Assembly (NCBI GenBank): GCA_035041965.1
Contig: JAPYMA010000648.1
Location: 124,001-188,000, forward strand
Length of the DNA stretch: 64,000 bases
Reading direction: 5' to 3'
DNA from: Anisakis pegreffii
Lineage: Eukaryota; Nematoda; Chromadorea; Rhabditida; Anisakidae
The notes beneath the pieces were generated by a model. The model was not told the DNA's origin and did no database searches. It saw nothing but the letters and a program-made list of their open reading frames with translations. Positions 1 through 10,600 of the stretch are shown one piece after another (positions within the stretch are counted from its first letter, which is position 1; every line of letters begins with the position of its first letter). The position numbers and the translations under genes were made by a program.

Positions 1-84
1 AAGTGAATTCACATTGATTAGTGAAATCAAAACAGATGAATTTATAAGTTACAAATATGTGTTCAATGATGACTTTCATTCGAG

Positions 85-457
85 GATCTGATCAAAGGAA
101 GTGAATACGTGATAACGATAATAGCACGACGTGCTGATGGTGTTTTTGTGGTGAAGATATCGTCGGTTGGAGAGGCGCTTTCATCGACATCCTTAAATCA
201 AAGTACGTGCGATTTGATGAAAGTCATTCTGTTAGAAGCAAGTAATCATTTATATTTCAGGTGATATAATGCAGGATATGGTATCCAATGTGAACGATTT
301 GGTTTCAACATCGCAGTGGAACGATGATCCAATTATGCGCAAACTCACAAATTCCTTCCCAACGTTATTATTATTATTATTATTGTTATTATCAATATTA
401 TTAGTATTATTGTCATGGTTATTATTGTTATCGTTATTACTGCGATCTCGAAACTGA
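85..457 (+). CDS. 3' end of a putative membrane-anchored protein (partial)
   Basis: Two exons join in phase: 85-202 (donor AAA|GTACGT) and 261-457 (acceptor atatttcag), giving about 103 codons to the stop. The first exon has a motif like the end of a fibronectin type III domain (DLIKGSEY followed by a VITIIAR strand). That assignment is a resemblance only. The second exon carries a polar stretch and then a run of about 27 hydrophobic residues, mostly leucine, followed by RSRN and the stop. This would act as a C-terminal membrane anchor or GPI signal. The leucines come from a TTA/TTG microsatellite at about 364-432. A different frame is open from base 2 to 91, so the exon upstream of 85 is uncertain or frameshifted. 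The gene begins outside the window. Confidence 0.45.
364..432 (+). repeat. (TTA)n microsatellite inside a coding exon
   Basis: Imperfect TTA/TTG/ATT triplets. On the plus strand they are read in frame as leucine, isoleucine and valine. The complementary strand reads as asparagine-rich, but nothing around it suggests a gene on that strand. Confidence 0.8.
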
Positions 458-471
458 TTTGTTAGTGTCAA

Positions 472-3400
472 TCAGAAATGTGTGTTATAATCTGATTCGT
501 TGTACAATCGAAAACCACCCATTATTACTGTGTTATTGGAACGTTTCTCCCACCACCAGAATTGACGATTTGCGTAGGTGATCAAATATTATTCGGTCAA
601 ACGATTTATTCCATTCAGTCAACCTTCAAAATTTATACATTAGTTGTTCGCTTCTACCCGAGTGAAAATAAGTCACACAGGTGTTTGATAACATGTTATT
701 GTATCAGCTGGCTCAATATAGGTGGACATCAGTGATCATCACACCTATACTTAGCAAAGGTGTTATGTTGTCACGTGACTTATTCAAAGTTAGCTTATTG
801 TTAGTGAGCTCGCTCAAACATTAAACAAAAACCGCATTATGCACTAGTCACTACAAATACCCGCTGCATTGAAAAAAGTAACGTGCTGCCGAAAGAAGAA
901 GATCCCCTACTAGCCGAATAGCGAACGACGCGCTACTCGTAGTGCTGTTTGATAACAACTGGAATAAAGTTTCAATGTTATCAAATGTGTTATGAGGAGA
1001 AATCTCTCAGGTGTTTGTGGTTACTCGCCGAAGCTTATCTATTAGCTAGTGTCATGATGGCATTCATACACTTCTGTGACGACATCATTACTTCCAATGC
1101 CAGTGCAGTTATTGTACGTCATTAGTGCTAATAAGGTACTTGGTAACTTCGAAAAATCCATTCAGATGGGATGTGAAGCATTATGGGTTTTCAGTTTGTT
1201 AACTGAGAGATATTTAAATACCATCAAATTTTAAAGTCATCACCTCTGTTCTTAACAGTCGACCACTTTCGAGAGCTTATATTTCAAGCCAGGGTTGAAC
1301 AGACAACCGGGGTTTGAACTGTGTATAGAGGTTCGACTTTTCTCTTGATCGCTAACACAAGGTCTTCTCAGGCCTGGAATGAGTTGATGTGTATGTTCCC
1401 AATGAGGTATTTTGGAAATAATAGTTTTGGGGTTTTACTGCGAAATTTTCTCATGGTATATAATTCGAGCGTTCACTTGACAACTTGAGGAATAGAAAGG
1501 CAGATAGCATTCTCCGGATTGCTCTCATACCTTGTGTAGACGGAGGCAAGACCTGAGTCAAGATTCACTTAACAATAGCTTGACTTGATCTCAAACTGAT
1601 TTTAAGTTGAACCGAAATGACTTCAGCTCGCTTGATTGTATTTCTTTTTCAACGTGTTCTTTTAAAATTTGTTCATGTTAGCTTATTTTGGATTGTTTGA
1701 TAGGATGTGAGCATTGAAATCTCGTGTTGATTTTAATATCTGTTTGATTGTTCTGTTGTTGTTGTTGTCTACGTGATTGTTTTGCACTGTTGTTGATGTG
1801 ATTATTTCATGTTTTCGTGCCTTCATCGCTCTGTTTGATGCTGTCGCGCCATGCATAATGAGAGGAAGTATTGCTAGGCATGATGTGATAGGATTCCATG
1901 ATTGAGAAAGGATCGCAAAGTGCCTAAAGAACCCCACAAAAACTATCCGCATGTCACATGATAAGGACATGGTCGAGTTTTAGGCTCTTGTCTAAACGTA
2001 AGCTCATAAATTTGCTGAGATTAGGATAAATATGAAAATATGAATGGTGCGTGGCGCGACAGCTGCATAAACGTTTTTTCACGTGTTACCACACATCACA
2101 CCGAACAAGCTTGAAAAGATCGACGAGTATCGGTTTACGATTGTCGAGACGGCAGCTGTTGTAGTTGTGTTGATAAATTCGAGGAAATTCAGGTCCAGTA
2201 TAGGTTCTAGTCTTGACACGTTTGTTTGCATTGCAGTTGGGGACTAGGAACTTGAAATTTAAAGGCTTATCAAAATATCGATATGAGAAGTCATTTTGAA
2301 AATATGTTATTGCAACAGTGTTAGCGATTCAGCAAGGTGTAACTGAAACGAGTGATCACATATAAAGGGACATTTCATGAGAAAATCATCACACATATCT
2401 TTTAGCATGGTAAAATAAATCTCAAAGAATGAATGAAATTCTTCCGAAAAACGTGACCATATGAGAAGAAAACAAATAGGGGCCCTCGAATAGGATGATA
2501 GATTCTCTCGGAAGGAGACAGAGTTTATGAAAGACAACTCTTCAAAAGTCGCTTAGCATAGCATAGAAAGGATAAAGCAATATTGAGAATACAACATTTA
2601 CAATAGGATGTTTAATGCTTGTTAGCGTAAGTCCTGAGATGACATCTATAAGATTGAACGAGTGTCATTGTTTGAACATTAGTGATACGCACAGAAAAGG
2701 CTGCCGTCTCTAATTTGTGCTCAGCTTTTTTCTTTCGTGGAGAACGCGTTACTTCGGAAAAAACCTTCTTCGTTTCTCGTCCGGCGGCCATGGGTCAGGC
2801 TTTGTGTCGGTATCTTAAACAGTATGTTGTCGGCGGTTCTTAATGTACCTGCTCTTGTTTCATCTATCAACTAAATACTGAGTGAGGCAATTCATGAACG
2901 TGACCACAGGAGAGCGATGGCAACTGGGATAGTAAATTGCTCGAGCTGACCGTCACTTCATCCTCTTCTCTGGTAGAAGCATGCCAATCCTCAGGTTGCT
3001 CCACCAAGTAGGCAGTGGAAACACGTCAATATCTGGAGGATGCCGATTTGGAGCTTATAGGGGGTATGTATGATTAGGAGTTTTGTGAAGTTCCGCAACG
3101 AGGTGATTTTTCGCTCATTTTTCGATAATTTTAGTACCAATCGATTTGGATTGATGAGTGGATTACAAAAGGTACTAAATTGTGGCATTTCGATAGACCT
3201 GAGATGAAAAGAATGCTTTCAGAAGAACAGTCATTCTCAATGGTGCATTTGTTTCACACAATTGTTCCATCGCACTGAAGGTCGTAGGTTCAACTCCGCA
3301 AAGCGTCAATGATTTTTGGCATTTTTCGGTTGAATGTTTCCAAAAACTTTTCGAATCCGCAAAATTTTTTGCATTATTTAAACGAGCGATATTAACGTCA

Positions 3401-4529
3401 GCTGAATTCTGTCGTTTCGGAAATTTCGATTTCTTACGAAAGAAATGCATCGCATAAATTATATCATTTGAATTCTGAAAAAATTAAAAGTTCAGAGTCG
3501 AACTTCACAATGTGAATATCAACTTTCGGAAGTGACGTCAAGCTGAAATGTACTGCTATATGAATCGTTCTCGAATATCCACAAAATTTTCGCTTTAAAA
3601 CATGAGTGTTTATTATATTTATAATTTATAACCACGATACATCACCGTTTGATAAAGTAATTAAGTACTGGGTCAGGCTCACCAACGTTAGCTTAGCAGT
3701 TACTTTCGCATAGAGCTTTCCCTCACAAAAGGTTTTAATACTCATGATGTATCTGTCACTCTTGCAATAAACAGATTCTTGAAGTTAACGAACAAGAATA
3801 AGGTGACATGAACCAACCGGCTCAGTCTCAACTGCAGCATCAACGTTGACGATTCGATGCTCTTCAAATAACTCCACCTTTCGTATTTCAGTTACTTCAA
3901 TGGACTGCGCCGATCCCTTAAACGTTTTTGTCAATAATGAAGTTAGATAATCATCAAGATTTCAATTTCAGTTGCATATGTAACTGATTGGAACGCTGCG
4001 TTGATCTTCACGCGAAGTCTGAAGTTAATTGCGATACGCGTTCATTTGCAAAATCGTGAACTTGAACTGAATCCTTAAATAAGCCTGAATCAGAATTCGA
4101 TGTTTAAATCGTGTTTGTTTTCCCAGTGCGCTGAGTCGGAGGAAAAATATATGGATTCGTTCGGCCAGTGCCTTCAAGCCATCATTATCACTTGCCCGTT
4201 AGGCATTTCAACGGACTGACAATGAGCATGCTGCTTGGGTACTTTATCCGTTAACTTGTAATTTTTTCACGACTTTTCCACTTTCAAACCCTCATAACTT
4301 CCGTAATTGGTCAGTATTTCTATATTTAAAACCAACTCATTTTATAGAGATTTTCAAACTCTACAAAATGACAATTTAAGACCTGACACAATTTTTAAGC
4401 GCGCAACTTTCCAATTTTGAATTGTTTCTTGTGCAATTTTACATTATAACTAGAATCGAGTGATAATTTTAACATGATTCTGCGATATCACTTTACGTGA
4501 TTAACGTCTGAAAGCTTTTGTTCCATCAG
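472..4529. other. Intergenic stretch without a supported gene
   Basis: About 4 kb of AT-rich sequence.  Short open frames follow acceptor-like sites near 3894, 3970 and 4126 (for example a 30-codon frame at 4127-4219), but none joins to another in phase. They may be decayed exons of the MBT-like gene at 4530. A tRNA-like relic lies at 3225-3307. Nothing else is recognisable. Confidence 0.5.
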
Positions 4530-4618
4530 TTTGGTTCAATGTTGATTACTTTCACAACGGGCTAGCATCGTGGAGCATCCATCCAATTGGCTGGGGTGAA
4601 CACATTACATTAACTGAG
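4530..4618 (+). CDS. Possible single exon with an MBT-repeat-like motif
   Basis: An 89-nt open segment is bounded by an acceptor (ttccatcag) and a donor (GAG|GTGTGT). It encodes a stretch ending SWSIHPIGWGEHITLTE. The IHPIGW core followed by E and L matches the signature of malignant-brain-tumour (MBT) repeats, where IHPxGWCE closes a methyl-lysine binding repeat; here the usual Cys is Gly. No neighbouring exon with the rest of an MBT repeat is visible. This could be an orphan exon, part of a decayed gene, or a segment carried by the adjacent transposon. The assignment rests on about a dozen residues. Confidence 0.3.
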
Positions 4619-4843
4619 GTGTGTCTTATACCTATCTTCTCGGTTAAGGATGGTTATGCATTGCTCATCTGATAAGGATTTTGTTTCTGATTCAATACTC
4701 ACGTTCTTGATCAAGACAAGCCCGATGTCCCCCTTCTGGAAGTTTTGGGTCGGTGCAGCCCTAAGAGCCTACTACCTTCTATTTGCCGTGGTTGCATTGT
4801 TCATTCATGCTTTATTTGGCCAAGAGATTCAATATTTTTTCAG

Positions 4844-6600
4844 TTGATCGAACAGTGTACGGAAATGTCGATGGATTTGGAGCGTGTTCATACGAAAGTG
4901 GATTCGCTGAATGGTATTTGTGCGCTCAGTTGGACGAGTTGAGAGATGAACACGAGACAGCGGCCGTGAATCGAGTCACATCGATGAATCAGCTGCGGTA
5001 TCCGAGCCATTCAATCTTCCACCGTGCTGCAGAACATCACGGAATGCAAGGTCTTCTTTGTTCACTTTAAATGAAACAGTTGTCATAACTATTGGAAAAC
5101 AAACAATTAACACGATTTCCTTTTCAGGTGGCTTCTTGTAGCTGATTCAGAACACGGAGTCGTTGCCTTTTCGTCCGACAGAGAACTTTGAACTGCTGCG
5201 GCTTCCGATATATTGGTGGCTAATGCAACATTCAGCATTGCACCCCGCGACTTTTACCAAATTCTGACGGTTCACTGCAGGGTACATTTCCCTTTTACTT
5301 ATCTTTTTACTTATTTTTACTTATTTACTTATTTTTAGTAAGATTACTTATTTATTTATTTTTAGTAAGATTCATTTTGCAAGTTTGGAATGACACTGGA
5401 TATGAATGGGTACCGTTTCTGCACGCTGCGATGAAAAATAAAATGAAGGAGTCGTATTCCATCATTTTTGGAGCGATGATTCGGCAGTGGCAAACAATGG
5501 GATGCCGCCTTTCGTTTCGCGTGGTGCAGACAGATTTCGAAGAAGCGATAATGAGTGCGGTGAGCGACAATTTCGGTGCTGAAGCGGTCAAGGGATGTCT
5601 GTTCCACTACAATCAGGCCGTTCTGCGAAACGTGCGAAAATTTGGTTTGACATCTGCTTACAATGAACGAGGTGTTATTCATCAGTGGATTCGCCGCATC
5701 TTAGCCCTTCCACTGTTGCCAGAAGGTTGGTTCTTTTTTTTCAATGGTGCATTCGTGAATCTTACGATTCACTGCTCTGAACTCAATTTTACTTTCCCGT
5801 TTTCATCAACCTCCCTTACATTCTGTACAATTACAGGCCACGTTCGTTGCGCTTGGGAGATGGAGCTGAAGAACCCACCTCAGCCACCATCCAACTGGGT
5901 TCCACCTCCCACTTCGACATCTTGGCCATCTAGAGAATTGTTGATGTTTTCGACGTATTTTGAGCGCTTCTGGATGTCGATGTCACTTAGCAGATGGAAC
6001 TGCTATAAACTTAAGAATCGCACCACCAACGCAGCTGAATCCTATCATTCAGTTCTATCCAGGTAAGCTACCGCTACCATATCTTTATACGTTCAGTCCA
6101 CCAAATGTACTTCTTACATTCATCATACTTGGAACGTACTTTTTAGGCAGCTGCGTGCTCCTCGCAGGCCCACTTTCAGCACTTATCTAACGTTTCTACA
6201 GAAGCGTCACTTGGAATACCTCACCCGCATCGGTCAGCTAGAACAAGGTGCTCGAACAAGGCGCAGAAACACGCGTTATGTGAAGGTCGACAACGCCTTG
6301 ATGAGATACATGCAAAGATATGAGGTTTGTGATTATTATGTTCTCATGTTATTGTCTGGCAGCGATATGAAAAACTGCATTTCATCATATCATAGATACT
6401 CTGTGATAAATAATTTGACAAAACATTCCTATTTACAATTGCAGGTACGTTTGTCCGTCCTCCGCCCTGCTACTCCGTTGGCTGTGTGGTACGAAATTAT
6501 GCCGTACCTTGATCGAGTTCAGTACCTCCTGGTTGATGTGGACAGGTCGGGCCTTCGCAGCAGAAAAGAAGCTCGAACCAGAACTGAAGATCGATCATAA
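4844..6600 (+). mobile_element. Degenerate MULE-type DNA transposon (transposase remnant)
   Basis: A multi-exon transposase can be read in pieces: 4844-5050, about 5141-5283, about 5377-5725, 5837-6062, 6147-6324 and 6445-6600. The central exon has features of the MULE transposase domain: a TDFE segment (DDE-type Asp), then GCLFHYNQAVLR, matching the family's CxFH motif. A later exon has the RTTNAAESYHSVL-type tail common in nematode MULEs. The last three junctions are clean and phase-compatible. The copy is broken: TGA at 5189-5191 interrupts the frame, and the junction between about 5283 and 5377 cannot be spliced in phase. It is therefore probably an inactive copy. Terminal inverted repeats were not found by eye. 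Confidence 0.75.
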
Positions 6601-6850
6601 TTATCGCTGTTGTTTGGTATTTTCTTATTGTATTTTTATTGTGTTGTGATTGATACTTTTGTTGCTGGTATTATTGTATTGTATTGCTGTATTATTGTAT
6701 TATAGTTGTTATTGTATTATTGTATTGTGTTGTATTATAGTATTATTGTATTAACATTATCATTGATATTATTATGTTTTATACATAATTGTACATAATT
6801 TTGTTTCATTGCTTTCTTATTTTTTGTTTTCTTCTCTGGATAAATAAATG
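6601..6850 (+). repeat. TTATTG-rich low-complexity tail after the transposase
   Basis: Irregular TATTGTATTG repeats run from about 6605 to 6775. AATAAA lies at about 6843, consistent with the 3' untranslated end of the transposase transcript. Confidence 0.55.
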
Positions 6851-6869
6851 TTGTGATGTCGTTCAAGTA

Positions 6870-7650
6870 TATCATCTGCTCTACTCAGTGTTCTCTGTTT
6901 GCCTCACTTCAGCTATCTCTCCTCGCGCGATGCGGTCGTGACTTCACTATCCTTCCGCCGACATGCGCATATGGCGAAGTGCGTACGCACCTTTTAAAGG
7001 AATGAAAACAATACAGATTATTCGGGAAATGTGAATGAGTTATAGTAGAGTAGTTATACGGCTGCAGTGAATGAGAGCAAAATGACGATGGGTGAAGCAG
7101 TAAGAGATTTGGTGACGTTTGGGATGAGAGATAAGATATCGTTTGAAGTAGACATAATAGAAGGATTATGGAAAATGAACAGGTTTGATGGGGATTTGTT
7201 GCATTGTTTGGTATTGAAAACTTAATCTTTCTCTGTGCCTGCGTTTAGGTCTTGTGATCGTGAGATGTTTATGGTGAGATCAACAGATTTTATTGAATTG
7301 GTGTGAATTGATCATTTAAGCAAACACAACAAAGAAGCCTACCCCCATTGGTAGTAACTGGATGCTGAGGTTTTAGCAAGTCTCAATAGGTAGTTATGCA
7401 GCAATGTATGAAATCATAATTTGTGTGCTACCGTAAGCCCTAAAAAGGGACCTGAGGATGTTCCCAGGTACCAGTTTGAAAACATACGGAGATTGATTGT
7501 ATTAGGTCAAGTTCCATGTGCATCACCAGCAGCCAAAACGAGAAAATCAGCTGTTCCGATGCCGTATAGCTATAATTTGACTGAAGTTTCATCGGTTTGA
7601 AAACGTATGAGTTTCATGTCCACTTCATGTGCCTCTCCATTTCAATCTTT
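6870..7650. other. Intergenic stretch upstream of HELQ
   Basis: No gene is visible. It contains a perfect 12-bp palindrome, GTGCGTACGCAC, at 6979-6990 beside an 8-bp palindrome at 6963-6970. The stretch presumably includes the HELQ promoter and possibly the right end of the MULE element. Confidence 0.5.
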
Positions 7651-7655
7651 TTCAG

Positions 7656-7684
7656 TTCTTATGCGCATCAGCAGTTCTGAATGA
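7656..7684 (+). promoter_or_regulatory. Putative trans-splice acceptor and overlapping upstream ORF of HELQ
   Basis: A strong acceptor (tctttttcag) ends at 7655. The resulting mRNA would begin with a seven-codon upstream ORF (7661-7684, MRISSSE) whose TGA overlaps the HELQ start as ATGA (7681-7684). A weaker AG at about 7669 would exclude the upstream ATG. Confidence 0.45.
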
Positions 7685-10600
7685 ATTCTAGAGTTCGTTC
7701 CAAAGCTTTCAAACTGTCAGTTTCTCCTGATGAAGATACTCGCATCGAATCTAAGCAATCTGCAGAAAATGCGATCAAAAAGCGCAGAAGCTCTCGAAAG
7801 AGTAGTTTTTCAACGAACACTCCTCTTCGTTGCTCTCCAAGGTTTATTCATTTTCATGCCAGTCGTTTTCATTTCATCTATTCATATTCATTTATTCATC
7901 GAAAAATACTTCAGTTTTTATGCCAGTCGTTTTTAATTCCTTCTCTTTTAAGACAATCATAATATTTCGTTTTCCTAACTGATTATTACTGCTCTTTCAT
8001 GAGGTATGACCTGAATAAAGATTTTTCGAAAGTGATACCACTTTAATAATTGCGATGGAGGTAAATAATTAAGCTATTCTTCGAAGTAGGGTTATCGTAT
8101 TGTTAGTAGAACACATTTTCATCCATACCCTTGCTAGAATCAAATTCTCTTAGAGTCTAATAATTTTTAGAATCCAGCGAATGAAGGCCGTAAACTATAA
8201 TATCCGAAGTCGTCGTTCTTTGGTGAATTCTTTGCATGAGAGAAACGAGGAGCACTGTTTACAAACGGAGTCGATCTTGAAAAGCGGTTACAGTGTAGTT
8301 AAAAACGAATTATCACAGGATGAATGCGATATTTTTGCAGGTGTGTGGGTGTTTGATAAAATGCCTTATTGTTTGCATTTTGTCATGAAATTGTTCTTTT
8401 AGCGTGATTTTTGAAGTTATTATCCGCGTGAAATTAACATTTCATACAAATGGATCATCTTTGAATGAATATCGTTTTCAAATGGGTTGTCTAATTCAAT
8501 TTCTGGGGCGCTTTAGTACGTTTACTCGTTTTCTAAAGTTGAGAGTTATTAATTAGCTTCAGATTTATCAATGGAATGCAATGAGATGAACCAACCCCGG
8601 TCCAGCAATATCAATGATAATCAAAAGAACAATATCGAGAATCGTCCAGTGCTTCTTCCAACAAGACAAGACGTTCGTTGCATGCTTTGCATCTTATTCT
8701 TAATAGTTTACTTTCACTGTTACAAAGAAATTATCCATTTTCTGGTCATTATTAGTTGGAAATTTGCAGAATTGTTAGTTCGAAACATTTGTAGTTCAAT
8801 TTTAGTTATCTTATGATTTGTAATATGTATCGAAACTGACAGTAGGAATTATGTTTAGAATGATTGTTCTCGTGGAAAGAGTTCAAAAAGAACTTTCAGT
8901 CATCTTTACGTTATGTAAAGCTCAACATTAGTTCGTTTGGTTTCTCTTGACTATTACTGCTCCATTTGCAGAATATCAATGCTCCATCATTCACCTCGGC
9001 AAGCACGCTCTTTCACACTGATAAACATTCAATACCTCAGTCGTCACCTGAACAATTTTTATTTGTTGATCTCCCAAGGGACGTTGAAATACTGTATCGA
9101 GAAAAACGCAACATCAATGATCTTTATGGTATTTTTTTTCAAAATTTCACTTGGTGATTTACCGATTAGAATGTGTTTCGCCTCTATTTAGCTTTCACAT
9201 TTTACTCTTACAATCAGCCGGTTAAAAAGTTGTTTTCAGAGTGGCAAAAAGAATGCCTTTCTGATCAAAAACTTTTGAATGGCGAAAATATGATCATCTC
9301 GTTACCAACTGGTGCTGGCAAAACACTGATTGCTGAGGTAATTTTTGCATTTGGACATCCTTTTTATATCCATTCATTTATTTTTATTTTACTTCATTGG
9401 ATTGTTTCGGTGATACCGATGCTGTCGCGATAAACGAACTCTCCATCACAGCCGTACACTATTTTTGTCTATGCGTCGCGCTTAGTTCAGCAACTGATAT
9501 CCATTTGTTGCTGCTCAAAGTATTGCTGTTCTCCATTCTGTCGTGCGATTGATGTTTTTTGGTGCTGTGATTGTTTTATTAATAGAAATGACATTGAAAG
9601 TTCATCACTTGGTCAGTAGTAACGGAAGTTGGGTCAGTGAAGAAGTTTTTGAATCAATTTATAATGAATTATTTTTTGTTCGCATGGCGGAAGGATGATT
9701 TTTTTGGTTCGTATTTGTATAGTAATAATCGTTTTAAAAAATTATGTACCGCTATCTACTATGATATAGTTTAAATGACGAAGTGAACAAATTCGATTTG
9801 CTCATATGTGATGAATAATATTTCAAAACTATAAACGCAGAGATTATTGTAGGTGTTGATGTTACGTGAAGCAGTCGTTAAGAAGAGAAGTTCAATTCTG
9901 ATGCTTCCTTATGTGGCAATCGTTCAGGAGAAGGTTTTACAATCACTTTTCTTGATTCCAAAAACATTAAAATCCGTTGCTAAAATTTAAAATCTATTTT
10001 AAATCATCCAAGTAGACATAATTCAGATGAATTTGAAATGTCGTGCACTTTGAAATTCATTCCGCGCAATTAATGTTTTGTTATCGAAATGCTATTTTGT
10101 GAAGGTGAACTTGAATAAATAGAGTTGAGGTTCACTCGCTATCGGTCTTCGAAGAACACTTGCCACTTCTCATCGAGGAATACGCTGCATCGAAAGGTGT
10201 GTTTCTAGTTCTGTTTAGTGGTTCGTTCCATATTTACTCAGGTGACCTACTTCATAAATGCTGTCTCGCTGAGTTCTGCTTTTTTGTGAGTTTGTCAATA
10301 TTATTTTATTTGACTTCTGCATTGCCCTTTATCTTCGCGGTTTGTTACTGGCATCTCGACTTACTCACAGAGTGTTACGTTCATTTCTAGGTCGATTACC
10401 ACCAATAAAACGTCGTAATAAAGTGTCTTTGTTTGTGGCTACCATCGAGAAAGCGAACATGCTAATTAATTCTTTGATTGAACAGGATCGTATCAATGAG
10501 ATTGGACTGTTTGTTGTTGATGAGGTTACTTTATTTTTACTTTTCGATTTCATTTGTTACGTTCATTTCGTTGCTGAATTTATTTGTCTTTATATTTTTT

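Noticed and set aside
250..471. Asparagine-rich minus-strand frame
   Set aside because: It is the complement of the TTA microsatellite; the plus-strand frame is supported by splice sites and phase, the minus strand is not.
3225..3307. Functional tRNA gene
   Set aside because: A and B boxes are present, but the acceptor stem and the T stem have multiple mismatches.
5352..5682. Minus-strand frames opposite the transposase
   Set aside because: Shadows of the MULE coding strand, which carries the family motifs.
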